In this document: one piece after another, positions 9,655 to 21,300 of the stretch
Position numbering within the stretch: the stretch's first letter is position 1
Layout: each line of letters starts with the position of its first letter
DNA from: Prosopocoilus inquinatus
Lineage: Eukaryota; Arthropoda; Insecta; Coleoptera; Lucanidae
Direction of reading: 5' to 3'
Length of the DNA: 64,000 nucleotides
NCBI GenBank assembly: GCA_036172665.1
Contig: CM069870.1
Location: 70,246,212-70,310,211, forward strand
Notes under the pieces: generated by a model
Databases searched by the model: none
Seen by the model: only the letters and a program-made list of their open reading frames with translations
What the model was told of the DNA's origin: nothing
Position numbers and translations under genes: made by a program

Positions 9655-11333
9655 TCACACTTATCGGGATTTTAAATATTTTAACTACGATGCATTTGTA
9701 GACGATTTAAAAACAATGCATTGGGAATCGATTTATGCCATGACCGATGTTGATGATATGGTTGAATTTCTTAATAACAATATAGTATCTATTTTTGATG
9801 TACATGCACCTCTGAGAACAGTAAAAATTACAAAACCGTATGCTCCTTGGTTAACGGAGACTATTAAAATGATGATACAGTTGCGTAACGATGCTTTTGC
9901 CAAATTTAAACGTACAAAATTGTCCGAGGATTGGATCAATTACAAGCAATTGCGGAATTATGTTACTGGTGCTATCAGGCGCGAAAAAAAAAGCTTTCAT
10001 AGAATTTACATCCCGTAAACATGATATAAAAGGAATGTGGAACTATTTATATTCTTTCAATATATGTAAAAGAAAATGTCATTCCTCAAAAGATATCATA
10101 TTTACTCCGGATCAACTAAACGATTACTTCATTACTTCAGTTCCTACTACCACTACTCTGAATTTATTGAATGCATCATTACACTACAATTCAAGTAATT
10201 CTTATCCCCTGTTAATGGGTAACGCATTTAATTTCAAATTTGTGACGCAGGAGGATGTTGAGAAAATAATACGTGGCTTAAAATCGAACGCAGTAGGTTG
10301 TGATATGATCGATCTCTTTACGTATGATTGAATTAATGATACCAACTTTGACTCCGTGTCTTACATATTTGCTTAATTTTTCCTTGGCTACTGCTAAATT
10401 TCCAACTGCTTGGAAAACAGCACTTGTGCGTCCTACAGCTAAAGTTAAAGAACCCACTCAAATATCACATTATAGACCCATTAGCATTCTCACAGTGTTT
10501 TCGAAAATTCTAGAAAATATTATTAGTTGTCAAATAACTGAATTTATTACAGAATTTAACATACTTCCAGATTGTCAGTCTGGATTTATGTCCGGACACA
10601 GTACAGCTTCAGCTTTATTAGCAGTTACTGATGACATAATGCGTGCTATTGATGACAATAAACTTTCAGTACTTGTGCTGTTAGACTACAGCAAAACTTT
10701 TGATACTTTGCAACATGATGTTTTGATTAACAAACTTCGTTATTATGGTTTCGACTCTCTTGCTATTCAACTTATTGGTAGTTTTTTAACAAACAGATTT
10801 CAAAGAGTTATAATCAATAATGAAATGACCAATTGTAGGCAATTGCAGCATGGGATTCCGCAAGGCTCTATACTTGAGCCTTTGTTATTTTCAATTTATA
10901 CCAGCGACTTTTACAAACACCTCAATACTTGCAAGTTACATCAATACGCTGATGATACTCAACTGTACTGCTCCTTTCCATTTACGGAATTACAACAATA
11001 TAATAAATACATAAATAAGGACTTGAGAAAACTAATCGATTTATCAAATTCTCAAGGCCTTCATTTAAATTCATCAAAATCTTCGTTAATGATTTTCGGC
11101 AGGGAAAAGCAAAGATGTCTTGCTAAAACTCAGATCAATATAAAAATTAATAATCATAAATTTACTGTGGTCGCCGTTATTATTATTATTATTATTATTG
11201 AATTATCTATACTATTCTTTAACAATTGGGTTAAGTGTAAGAACAGCTATGCTGAACTTCGCCCATTATTTATTTATGCTTTTCATATTGTAAATTAAAA
11301 TTTGGCAATAAAGACCTGTTATTATTATTATTA
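9655..11333 (+). mobile_element. 5'-truncated, broken non-LTR retrotransposon (Jockey-like)
   Basis: Contains the linker and reverse transcriptase part of a LINE with the endonuclease missing (5' truncation at about 9655, typical of abortive target-primed reverse transcription). It ends with AATAAAGACC followed by a (TTA)n tail at 11319-11333. An internal deletion appears to join the RT domain at about 11168 to a (TTA)n tract and the 3' untranslated region. It sits inside AGCGCCATCTAG satellite DNA. Confidence 0.85.
9662..11298 (+). pseudogene. Reverse transcriptase ORF2 remnant, two frameshifts
   Basis: Reading starts in frame at 9662 (peptide YRDFKYFNYDAFVDDL), upstream of the first ATG at 9716. 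The frame shifts in an A9 run near 9990 and again near 10325. The third segment (10324-11298) has the RT signature: YRPISIL (RT 2), SGFMSGHSTASAL (RT 2a), LDYSKTFDT (RT 3, catalytic Asp), GIPQGSILEPLLF (RT 4), and the catalytic YADD box in QYADDTQLY (RT 5). After IKINNHKFTVV the coding sequence jumps into poly-isoleucine encoded by (ATT)n, so the C-terminal thumb is lost. The family is Jockey/CR1 group by motif style; the exact clade is not determined. It is clearly dead. Confidence 0.9.
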
Positions 11334-11336
11334 TAT

Positions 11337-11462
11337 AATTTAAAATAAACAAAATACTGTTACTTTGCTTGAAAACGTACATTACCTTTAACTTATTTTT
11401 TTTTTAAGTTAAAGATAATGTACATTTCAAAGCAAAGCAACAATGTTTTATTTATTTTAAAT
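11337..11462. repeat. Hairpin MITE adjoining the retroelement tail
   Basis: Arms of about 55 bp: AAAATAAACAAAATACTGTT and GTACATTACCTTTAACTTA pair with TAAGTTAAAGATAATGTAC and CAATGTTTTATTTATTTT. A T10 tract forms the loop at 11396-11405. No coding sequence. Confidence 0.75.
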
Positions 11463-12600
11463 TTCAATAATAAGAAAATAATAATAACAACGTCATCTGT
11501 CCAAATTTATTTGAATTAAGAATCAGTCATTGCAAAGTCCGCTCAATTTAAAAAAAAAAAAACCTCGGTCGTCGATTCAGCATTAGAAAGTCCATTAAAT
11601 TTAAATTAAAAAAGAAGTTGCTTTGGGTGTCCATTAAATCTTTTAATTAAAAGAAAATTGTTGCTTCGGTGTTAGAATGTCTACGACATTTAAAATCAAT
11701 TAATAATACGAAAATAATTGTAATTCATCGAAATCGATTTGGATTGAGAATCTGTCTTTGGGAAGTCCATCAAATTTAAACAAAACGTCATTGATCTATC
11801 ACTGGAATTTAAATTACATTTAAATTTAAAATTTTCAGAAAAAGTTTCAGCCCTGTTTTGGACTTCATCAGCAGGAACGATTTGCAACCATTTTTTTTTT
11901 TAACTTTCAGCAAGCATGGCTGACTTGCATGGGATGACTTATTATGTAGCAAACTGGCTTCAATTTATCAGTCCTAATGCAATGTTAGGTCAAAAAAAAA
12001 ACGATCGGAGGATGTCGCTGTTTAAACAATTGTTTAATAATATAGCAAAATAGCACGCGTATCGCGTCCTCTATCAAAATGCATCCGAATTGGTAATCTA
12101 GCATCAGAAAGTTCATCAAATTTAAATTTAAGAAATGTTTATTTTTAACCATAAACAAATTAATGGTAATCACACCATCAATCTAAATTAATCTGGACAG
12201 AAAAAAACACTAGGATTTTAGAATGTCCACATTTTAAATTAAAATAAAAAGAAAGACGTTGCTTTAGCAATACAATTTACAAATAATACCTGTTTTATTT
12301 TCTCTTTGCAATTCTGTTCCTCAAACGTTTGATTTTAGATGAAAAAGGAAAAGATTCTGCGTCCGAGATACCAACGTTTACATATAGTAGAATAGTTGAT
12401 AAGGTAATAGCGCCATCTAGACAAGTCTTTTTGAATTAAAAATCTAGCGTTAGAACGTCCATTAAATTTAAATTTAAAAAAAAATGGTCGCACTTAACTA
12501 ATAATAATAAAATAATAAAATTAAATTAGAAAAATGTTTTTAATAACGTCACTCTCTATTCATTTTACAAATAGTCCTTGTTTCTGTTTCATTTTTTTAA
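11463..12600. repeat. Degenerate satellite (GCCATCT family), interrupted
   Basis: Recurring order: AATAATAAGAAAATAAT, then an (A/C)GCCATCT-like motif, then GAATTAAGAATC, then AGAAAGTCCATCAAATTTAAA, then an A-run with GTTGCTT. Copies are near 11470, 11630, 12100, 12240 and 12400. It is the same family as 8420-9060 and is split here by a minus-strand hammerhead repeat at 11838-12030. Confidence 0.6.
11838..12030 (-). ncRNA. Hammerhead family A repeat, minus strand, 3' half lost
   Basis: Reading the minus strand from 12030 down, module M (AACAGCGACATCCTCCGATC) precedes CTGATGA (11871-11865), stem II AGTCC-AAAAC-AGGGCT and GAAA (11848-11845). Stem III and the 3' arm are missing: the sequence runs into TTTTTCTGAAAATTT, which is satellite. 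It has an intact 5' box but no cleavage site, so it is inactive. Confidence 0.7.
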
Positions 12601-12689
12601 TCCTGTTCTTTAAACGTTCGCTCTCGAGAATTAAATAAAGAGGAAAATATTGGACGCTCAAAATTTCAAGATTTAAGAAGAACTCTTTT

Positions 12690-13640
12690 GTAAAATGGTA
12701 AAATACAAGAAGTAGACGGAAGAAGATTATTGTTTCATAGAATTATCAAGAAATTAGATCAGTAGGCATTTGATAAAGGAAGTCCAAAAGGCATATTTCA
12801 CTTCAAATGTTTAATAACATTTTAGAGTTCCCCGTTGTTTTATTTTAGCAAGAAATTGAAAGTCGGTAACTGGAAAGAAAGCATAACACATAAGAAATAG
12901 GCGGAAGGAGATTATCGCCTTAGACCTCCTAGAATTACCAAGAAATCAGATGAATAAGTACCTATTCGATAAAGGAAGTTCAGAAAGCCTAAGCATTTGA
13001 AATGTGTTTAACGTTTTACAACTTTGTCGCTGTTTTATTTTAGAAAGAAATTGAAAGTCGGGAAGTGGAAACAAAGCAAAACACAAGAAGTAGGCCGAAG
13101 AAGATTATTGCCTCAAGCCTCCTAGAATTACCAACAAATTAGATCAATAGGTATTTGATAATAGAAGCTCAAAAGGCCTAAAGCACTTGAAATGTTTGAC
13201 ATTTTAAAATTCCTCCGTTTTTTTTTTAATTTAGCAAGAAATTGAAAGTCGGAACTGGAAAGAAAGCAAAACCCAAGAAGTAGGCGCAAGAAAAATTGCC
13301 GCCTCAAGTCTCCTAGAATTATCAAGAAATTAGATCAATAGGTATTTGATAACGGAAGTCCAAAAGGCCTAATTCATTTAAAATGCTTAACATTTTGGAG
13401 TTCCCCGTTGTTTTATTTTGGCAAGAAATTGAAAGTCGGGAACCGGAAAGAAAGCAAAACCCAAGAAGTAGGCGGAAGAAGATTGTCGCCTTAAACCTCC
13501 TAGAATTACAAAGAAATCAGATCAATAGACATTTGATAATGGAAGTCTAAGAAAGGCCTAAGCGTTTGAAATGTTTTTACGACATTTTAGAATTCCCCTT
13601 TTGCGATTTCTTTTTATTTTTCGTGAAATCTGAAAGTCAG
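12690..13640. repeat. Tandem satellite, about 187-bp unit, about five units
   Basis: Landmark AAGAAAT(T/C)AGAT(C/G)AATAG recurs at about 12750, 12949, 13133, 13325 and 13511. It is followed each time by TTTGATAA.GGAAGTCC, then a TGAAATGTTTAACATTTTA block, then GTTGTTTTATTTTAGCAAGAA, then AAGAAGTAGGCGGAAGAAGAT. The spacing is close to that of the unrelated satellite at 6651, which may reflect nucleosome-sized units. Confidence 0.85.
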
Positions 13641-14254
13641 TGATTGCAACGAGAAGAAAAAGCTAAAACTAGTGGTGTCTTAAGCTTCGGAGACATGTAA
13701 GGACCCGGTTTTTTCTCCTTTTTTTTAAAAAAAATTAAATTTGGACGAGACAAAAATTAAATATACAAGAAAGAATCCGCAATATCGTAACTCATAATTC
13801 TTGCAGAGAAGTGATCACTATTCTTTCACGATTCTCGTAAGAAGAAAGAAGCCTGAGATGTGCTTGAGTTTCTTTTTTTTTTAATGACTAAAATCCGACG
13901 GAAAATATTCAAGGTCAAACGGTCAGCCATAATTATTGTGCTATAAGCAACTCATGACATGCAGGAGACGTCGCGTCGGGTCGCCATTTTATGAAGACGA
14001 TGAAGCTGAATGCTGCTCGTTGTTGATCATGGCGAACGCGTATGATGAATCCATGGTGCAGCGTTCAAACAAATTTGGACACATTTTTTTACGGTCCAAT
14101 TTCTATTGGAAGAAATCATACCTAAGCGAAGAAAACCACGTTGAAATAAATAGTTTTGGAAATGCTGAGCCACATATAGGAATGCTATATACAAGTTTTT
14201 TTTTTGCCTTTGTTACTGCTGCGCCTTTTTGCAAAATGTTTTGAAATTTTAGTA
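13641..14254. other. No feature recognised
   Basis: A 102-codon open frame at 13936-14244 has no similarity I recognise and no splice or start context. The rest is AT-rich single-copy-looking DNA. Confidence 0.4.
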
Positions 14255-15572
14255 CACAGCAAAAAATTTGAGTCGTGTAAAAGTTGTAGAGTACCTAGTA
14301 AAAATTTTAGATGAAATTTCTAGAGTGCAGCAAACACTATTTTTTACACTATTACAAAATGTAAAAATTGCTTTCTCTAATTTCTCTCTGCCTACAAAGT
14401 TACTTTAATTGCCGTAGAAAAAATAATCTATTTACAAAATTACTCTAAATATTCACTACAAAGTATTAAATTTTTATAAATCTGTATGAAAGATTTACGC
14501 AAGAAAGATAACCAATTTATCTATTAGTTTTCTAACAGAGTGAATTTACCTCTAAAAAGATGCCTTGAGAGGATGATGGGGGTATGCCGGGGATGCGTCA
14601 TGATACAAGTTGTTACACGCAGTTGTGGTTGCACAATTAATGCAGGATCGTGGGGTGACAATAAAGTTGTAATTTCCCAGGTAAGTGATTGATATTCTTA
14701 AAATATAGTGTGTAATATGATAATCTGAATTTGCATAATAGAACTGATCTGAATTATTCGTTGTTGTACCTATTTCCGTTAATCTGATACTTTGTAATTA
14801 ATTACCAATAAAACAGAATTACGGTGATGTACAAAAAAAAATTATTTCAGATTGCTATAAAAGGGGAAAAGAGTACTGCAATATAAATAATAAAAGAAAA
14901 ACTGCTACAATGAATTTTCTTCAAATAGAACATGGACATATCTATAAATTGGCAAAATTTGAAAATGAATTTGAGTATAAGGACATTGTTAACTTAGGTC
15001 TGTAATGTTGTTTATGATAGCACTTTAAGCACATGCGTTAAAACTGATAATTTCAGCAAAAGTAAAGTTCCCCGAGTTGGGTGACAACGCTATATTTTTT
15101 GCGGACAAAAATGGCACTATACTAGAAGAAGATGTTTTAATGGATTACATTAATATCAAGAAAGCTAGTGGCCCGGTAGATATAATTGTATCTGCAATAA
15201 GAGATTCTGCATTAAATGGTATTACAAATATACGGCACATTTTCTAGAAAAAAATGCTAATACCTAGTTGCATTTAATTCAAAAATAATTTATTTATTAC
15301 CGCATTTTGAAATTTCAGAAGCGTCATTTGTTAGTATAGCCACAACAGAAACTGTACTAAGCACTGAAAACTGATTGAATGAAAAATGTGAGGATAACAT
15401 AATATTCTTAAATGAGTCATCATCAAGTACTAATGAGTCATCGCTAAGTACCAATGAGCCATCACCAAGTTCTAGTATTAACAATCAGGAAAATACAAAT
15501 GCACGCTTTGAGGGTTACAATACAGAGGTAAGTAGATGTATTTAAACAGCATCTAATACCTAGTTTATACAG

Positions 15573-15830
15573 GGTGTTAATAAAAAACTGCACAAGGTTT
15601 GACAGGTGATAGTAGAAATCAAAACAAGAAAAAAATGCTAATAAAACGCATGTCCAATACTCAATACAGGGCTATGTGTTCACTCTTCCAGAATTTTTAT
15701 TTTTACATAAAATTCGGGATCGACAAATTAAATAAGAAGCTGAATTTTTCGCACGGACCACCGTACGAATTCCGGTTTCACCGGAATTGACATCATAAAT
15801 AAATTTTAAATAGAATATCCTGTATATTTT
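15573..15830. repeat. CAGGGTGTT repeat inserted in an intron of the element-borne gene
   Basis: Begins ATACAGGGTGTTAATAAAA and ends TTTAAATAGAATATCCTGTATA, the paired end motifs of the CAGGGTG/CACCCTG family seen throughout the window. The arms are weakly complementary beyond the ends. Confidence 0.55.
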
Positions 15831-16572
15831 TACATACTTGGAATCCACATATCATTCTGAATCCGAATATGTATTACTAGGTAATTTTGGTTTCTATGAC
15901 AAAAAATTTGTTTTGTTTTTTTAATTTTCAACGCTATAAATCGTATATTTTTCTTCTAATGCGGTCACGTAATTCAAGAAAGCTATTCCTTTGATTACAC
16001 TTTGGTTTTTAACATTTTTATAGCCTTTGAAATTTTCATTAGGTCGTAACTTATTTTATATTAATAGAATTCTTGAAAAATACCAATGATGACGAAGCAA
16101 TTAAAGCAAAAATGAGGGAAACTTATGAATGTAGAAAATCTTTTGGTACTAAAATATTCGCCGAATTTCCTCGTTTCTTGAATTCCACTCAATTAGTAAG
16201 TTTAAACACTTTCTGAAAAATTGTTTACGTCTTTATTGTATGCACTTGGTGCTTTCGTTCGTACCAGAAGTCTAGATCCATTATGTTTTTTATGTTGAAG
16301 TTTTAAGTTTCAAAGCTCTCAAACACTTATTTTAGTTTAATGGTACTTGACTTCTTTGAAAAATTTGTACAGGTATAAACATGTATGTTACAGATAGAAT
16401 TGGACTACCTTCAAGAACACGCCCAAGTTGACTTTGAAACTAAATTTGGTGCCGATATGGACAAAATTTTAAATATATATAAGGAGACTGTAAAAAAATC
16501 CAAACATAACGTTAATTGGAGAACCAGGTATTATTTATAAATAACATTTTAATTGTTAATGTTCTTAGAAAT

Positions 16573-16690
16573 TGCATTGTAAATCGTATTTGATTGCAGT
16601 GGATCTTTCGAGCAACCCCTGTACAGCTGGTTTGTCTCGTCAGTAGAAGCGTAGCTCGACAGTTCCACTGCAAACCAAAACGATTTGTCC
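16573..16690 (-). ncRNA. Hammerhead family A copy, minus strand, stem II deleted
   Basis: The minus strand reads arm AAATCGTTTTGGTTTGCAGT, then CTACTGACGAGAC directly joined to AACCAGCTGTACAGGGG, then the return arm ATCCACTGCAATCAAATACG. The CTGACGA box and the ACCAGCTGT-A cleavage region are present, but stem II and GAAA collapsed to a few bases. The copy is dead and sits between exons of the element-borne gene. Confidence 0.6.
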
Positions 16691-17439
16691 GATTATATTC
16701 GCAAATACGATGAAAAGTTAATGTTTTCGTTCACTTAGTATCTTTCTCATTTTTAGAATGGGACAGAAGCATTCGAGCTTTACTTGCGTTGGTTGAAATG
16801 TTGCCGCCAGCAACACGAGGACGGAATAAGGTGGTTAATCAGGAATATTGTTCCCAAGAATAAAAATTAATAGTGTTTAAAGCTGTAAGTAACTACTTCA
16901 ATTACTGTTTACGTCAAGAATGAAATTAATTTTTTTATAAATGGTCTTATATTTAATATTAAATAAACAGTTTTTCTTCTAAGCAGGTATTTTATTACTT
17001 ATATTTCCTATCTAACTAGATACATAATTTTCTGAAACATTATAATGTTTTTACTCTAAATAGAGGATATTTTATTCTCTGGTATATCTACACTAAATAC
17101 TAGACAAATTTTACCCGGTTATATTAAGAAATTCACTCTTAACTAAATAAAATTTATACTCTAAAAGAGAGGATTCTATGCCAATATAGAGTACATGTAC
17201 ACTAAATACGAGAAAAAAATTACTAGGATATTGTAATAAATTCACTCTTTACTGTAAAAAACTTTAATATTTTAAGTGTAATATTTACACTAAACAAGAG
17301 CTAAAATTGTACAATGCGGTTATTAAAAAGAACTCTACGATTTCATAAATTGGACGGATTAAATATTTAACTCTAAACCGATTGGACTTAAACACACCGG
17401 TTTTAGTGTTTAAATTTTTCACTAATTTTTTACTGTGTA

Positions 17440-17689
17440 GGTAGACACTCATGCACACATAAAAATTTTTGAGATTAATTGTAATCTGCCCATTCGGTGT
17501 TAAATATGGATAAAGTTTTATCTGAAAAGTTGTTAATCTTCATCGAATTTGGCGTTATTGTTCTCTTTTTCCGACTAAATTGTATCTAAAAGTGATTATT
17601 CCAACAAGGAGAAGCTTAACTCTGCTCTATTACATACGTTTAAATGGTAAACATCCTAACTCCGTTTTTCGTAACTCCGCAAACGGATG
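17440..17689. other. No feature recognised
   Basis: AT-rich flank with nothing assignable. Confidence 0.4.
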
Positions 17690-18530
17690 GACGCGAGGGT
17701 CTCCGAAAAAGTGTTCCCTGGCGTCCGAAAAATGTTAGAATTAACTCCAGATTTTTATCAGTATGTAATCTGATGTAAATTGCATTCAAACTTTTCATTT
17801 TTTGATCTCGATGTAAACAAACGCCGCGTCCAACGGTTTTTCCTTTCGACGTTCACCTTACAAAAGCCGTTATGTTCCGAAATTGTTGGTGATAAGTGCA
17901 CGGAAAAACCTAAACAAAAGGACATACCTATATAACACCTGGATGGACATTGCAGCCGTGGGATTTAAAAGTTTATTTGTTTTGCGATAAACAATGTTAT
18001 CGGTGATCGATGGGGGAAATGGAACATCGGATTTTCCCGGACTTTATCTCGTTTACTTAATGTACGTATACCGAGGATAAGTAAAATACCCTTTTGTGAT
18101 TTCCGTTCGTTCGCGTTCCTCAAAAAAAAAAAAACAAGGGAATCTGCTAGCTGCTTCTTTTTTCTTCTTCTGTCGATCCGGTGATTTGGAAATTCCACGC
18201 CCGGAAAGTTGCTTCTCGAGAAGACCGCGGCTTGCGTTTCGTTTCGGGTTTATTAAGAGGCGTGAAAACGTCGAAATTCCCAATCAGAAAACGCGCGGTT
18301 TTCGTCCGAATCCTCCTCATCATTACAATATTACATAACGCCGGCGGCGTTTATTATTTAAAAAAAAAAATGTTTCAGGGGAATTGATGCTGACACGCTC
18401 AATTAACTCGCCGGAGCGACATCATCGAAGCAATTACGTGCTTAATATTCATTTCCCGATAAACTTTAATGTCACTCATTATCGCTCATTAAAAGAAAAC
18501 TATTGCAGGTGTAATCCCCGGATGATTGTG
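17690..18530. other. GC-elevated non-repeat island
   Basis: Mixed-composition sequence containing CpG-rich patches (for example 18180-18360) and AATTAA-rich patches (18395-18560). Overlapping open frames on both strands around 17965-18387 have no recognisable homology. It is possibly regulatory; nothing proves it. Confidence 0.3.
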
Positions 18531-19845
18531 GCGTGCATTAATTAAGTATATCATTAGCGAATATTTTCAGTAAACGAGGTCTGGAAAGTACAGGTTCATA
18601 AATATTTAAAAATTTCAGTATTTTGCATAGTTTGCGATGATCGAATCGTCGACGATGTTTACAGTGTTTTTGCGTAGTAAAATTTGTTCATAACAAACCC
18701 AAGACGACTGACGTCCTGCAAAGGAATTTTGTTTAAATATATTTTGTTCTGTACCGTGTGTCTGTAAAAGAACGCGGGCAACTCTTGCGATAGCCTTTTA
18801 TAATTTTACTCCCGGAAAATAAAAATCATGCAATCAATCAATCAATCAATTTCTGGAGTCTTTATAGATTATTATTTTTTTAATAGTATGATTTCGGCTT
18901 TGTATTGTAGTTTCTCTTTTAATAGTTACGAATTCTCAATTGTTCCTGATTAATCATTCTTACTATCAATTATTTCACGTATAAATCATATGGATGTTCT
19001 TAATTTATGTGCTTTGCGAGATTCAGCAACTTAACTGTGTTGTAAAACTAGCAGGACGCCAGAAGAGTGCACGAAAAACTAATGAGTTAAATTTATTTGA
19101 TTAGTAAAGTAAATTCATTCTCATCTATGATTTGATGAGAATGACAGTTAAGCGAGACAGAGCTAATAACCTCTTAGATAGATAGGTAACGTACACAATT
19201 AACTGGTATCAATTATTTACACGTTTAATATTTCGTTTCAACTGATGTCTAACTACACGATTACCAATTATTGTCTGTATTCTTTCACTTTGGATTATGT
19301 CATCTGTTTTTAGCTTGTGTGTAAGATATGTCGTATATAATTGAATTATTTTATTGCCCTGAGTTTCGTCGATAAATACACATTATGTTTAATATTCGAT
19401 CTAATAATGAAATTGGGAATTCTGTTTTTTTTTTCTTCTTTTTGTTATTAAAATTAATCTTTTAACACAAGTTTTACAAAAATTATGGATATTTTCAGAC
19501 ATGTGGCAATTCTGTGCACACAAGCTCTTATTCCTAGAATAACATCTGTTGAGTGAGGACTTGGTTTTACCCGTCTTCAATAATTTTTTGCTCCGCTTGG
19601 AATTTAAATTTGCTTGTAAATAATCGCATTCTACTTTCAAATACTTTTAAGTAAGGTTATTGCAGTTTATATTTAGTTTAACTTCTTTTAAACACTCGAT
19701 ATTATAATTCCATAACCTAATAGGCTGGTTCATATTATTTTAATAATAATATAAATAATGATATTTTAAATTATAGGAGTATTAGTATTCTTAAAACGGT
19801 TTGTATAAATATACTGATTCTATTTGGTTTTATTTTTTTTAATAG
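18531..19845. other. AT-rich, only an (AATC)n microsatellite
   Basis: (AATC)5 at 18831-18850. Otherwise no repeat, frame or motif that I recognise. Confidence 0.45.
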
Positions 19846-19935
19846 GTAAAACAGCGACATCCTACGATCGCTCTTTGACCTGACATTGCTGAAGAAGCCT
19901 CAAATAGGGCTGAAACAGCTGTACAGAGGCTGCTG
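19846..19935 (+). ncRNA. Hammerhead family A copy, internally deleted element
   Basis: The start of module M (AACAGCGACATCCTACGATC to ACATTG) is fused directly to CTGAAGA (19889-19895). Stem II is AGCCT/GGGCT, GAAA is at 19912-19915, palindromic stem III is ACAGCTGT, and the cleavage position is after A19923. The catalytic boxes fit the consensus, but the fusion removed the proper 5' strand of stem I. Only about 2-3 pairs (TTG/CAG) remain, so activity is doubtful. Confidence 0.7.
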
Positions 19936-19939
19936 GGTT

Positions 19940-21300
19940 TTTTTTTTTTTACTTATAAACCGATGTTATTTTGACTTTACTCGATTCAATTTGTCTTTAC
20001 TCGATTCAATTTGACTTTATTGTACATTGGAATTTGATTCCCTTTCGTTTTTTCTTTAGCGCTTTTAATTCGATTTGACTAAGTGTTACGGAATATTCAC
20101 TTTCGTCTTATCTCTATCACCGATCGTCTTTTATTTTACTTTTTTAATCCCTCATTTGACTCTCTATTTATTTCAATTTTAATACAGCTTGGAAACTAAA
20201 CGGCGGATAAATGCGATATTTTCGAGACGAGGAATTTTTTTAAAAGACGTTCGGATCCGTCAATTGCGTCTAATTTTTTGTCCTTTCCAGAAATTATTTT
20301 TAATACTGCAGGTTGTTTGCAAGAAGGTGGGCGATTTTTCTTTTTAATGAAAATATCGAATTTATCCGCCACTTAGTTTCCACGCTGTATAATTATATAA
20401 TTGATCGATTTATTTATCTTTAATTCGTTAGGATTTTATGTTTTAATTTTCAATAGATCGTCTTCTGTTTTTGTTTTTCTTTTAGTTTATTTATATTTTT
20501 ATTTTATTTATTATTTTACATTTTATATTTTAATCTTTTTGATCGATTGCCATTTCTGTTTTCTATTTTATGCGGTTTTATTTCATTTATTGATATTCGT
20601 CTTTTGTTTTTGTTTTTCATTTATTGATGATCGTCTTTTGTTTTCGTTTTTCATTTATTGATGATCGTCTTTAGTTTTTGTTTTTCTTCTAATTTACCGT
20701 TTTGAATTTAAGGAGGGGATTAATTCTCTTTTATGCGATTTGGTTTGGTTTAATGATTAGTCGTTTAGATCGTCTTTTATTTTTGTTTTTTTTTTGTTTG
20801 TTTTATTTACTCGATTTGAGTTTATTTTACATTTCAATAATCCCTTCGATCGATGGCCATTTTTGTTTTCTCTTTTACGCGATTTCATTTGATTTTTTAA
20901 TTAGCTGTATCTATATTTTTTTAACATTTAACGATTGTTTTTTTTTATATAATTTTTATTTTCGTCTGTCATCTTTTATTTTTTGTGTCTTTTTTCCGTT
21001 TGATTTTGATTTGATACGATTTTTCATTTATTAATTATCACCAGTTGATTGACTTTAGTTGTTATTTCTTTTCATTTGCTTAATTTAAGTTTATTTAATT
21101 TAAATTTTTAATATTTACAGATTAAATTTTTCGTTGTCAATATTTATGTCGATTTTACTTATTCTTAATTCTTAGATTTGCATATTTTTATTTTTGTTTT
21201 CCACGCGATCGTCTTTTGTTTTTGTTTTTTTTTTAGATTTGACGGATATTTTATTTTGATTATCAATTAATCTTTTTTTTTTATACGCCATGATTCAGAA
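19940..21300. repeat. T-rich degenerate repeat (GATCGTCTTTTGTTTT)
   Basis: Pyrimidine-rich sequence with scattered copies of GATCGTCTTTTGTTTTTGTTT and CATTTATTGATGATCGTC. It resembles a badly decayed relative of the 6651 satellite. Long phenylalanine/leucine-rich open frames here are composition artefacts. Confidence 0.5.
20185..20387. repeat. 203-bp MITE with CAGC(T/G)TGGAAACTAA ends and TA duplication
   Basis: Left end CAGCTTGGAAACTAAACGGC and the reverse complement of the right end, CAGCGTGGAAACTAAGTGGC, match over about 42 bp, on through GGATAAAT.CGATATTTTC. TA lies on both sides (20183-20184 and 20388-20389). This is Tc1/mariner-type by target duplication, with no coding sequence. Confidence 0.8.

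Larger units (their letters stand above)
14910..16863 (+). pseudogene. Unrecognised multi-exon gene inside a TIR element, decayed
   Basis: Exons inferred from AG/GT borders and open frames are 14851-14997 (ATG at 14910), 15057-15218, 15319-15527, 16068-16195, 16394-16527 and 16757-16863. Exons 1-3 splice in phase. The N-terminal 70 or so residues (start MNFLQIEHGHIYKLAKF; later AIFFADKNGTILEEDVLMDY) look like a ubiquitin-fold domain of the PB1 or CIDE-N type. A Ser/Thr/Asn-rich linker follows (NESSSSTNESS), then helical segments (KMRETYECRKSFGTKIF; YLQEHAQVDFETKFGADMDK) and WDRSIRALLALVEMLPP. Decay: an in-frame TGA at 15372-15374, and one-base phase mismatches into the exons at 16068 and 16757. 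A further exon (ending 14680, donor GTAAGT) encodes a short upstream frame closing at a TAA in the next exon. I do not know its function. Confidence 0.5.
14255..17437. mobile_element. 3.2-kb TIR element with TA duplication, carrying a spliced gene
   Basis: The left end CACAGCAAAAAATTTGAG and the right end, as reverse complement CACAGTAAAAAATTAGTG, agree at 14 of the first 15 positions. Both are flanked by TA (14253-14254 and 17438-17439). Subterminal zones (14275-14560 and 16960-17430) are full of short repeats of the type ACTCTAAA, TACACTAAATAC and their complements, as in DNA transposons. Between them lies the intron-bearing gene at 14910-16863. TA duplication suggests a Tc1/mariner-like integration, but no DDE/D transposase was recognised. 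It could alternatively be a non-autonomous element that captured a host gene. Confidence 0.65.

Noticed and set aside
8420..13640. Regularly spaced repeats as a CRISPR-like array
   Set aside because: Units are whole-length tandem satellites in a eukaryotic genome, without short identical repeats and unique spacers.
13936..14244. 102-codon frame just left of the TIR element
   Set aside because: No recognisable domain, no splice partner, and it ends at the element border by chance.
20401..21034. Phenylalanine-rich frames resembling membrane proteins
   Set aside because: Poly-pyrimidine DNA translates to F/L/S-rich hydrophobic peptides; no conserved pattern or start context.
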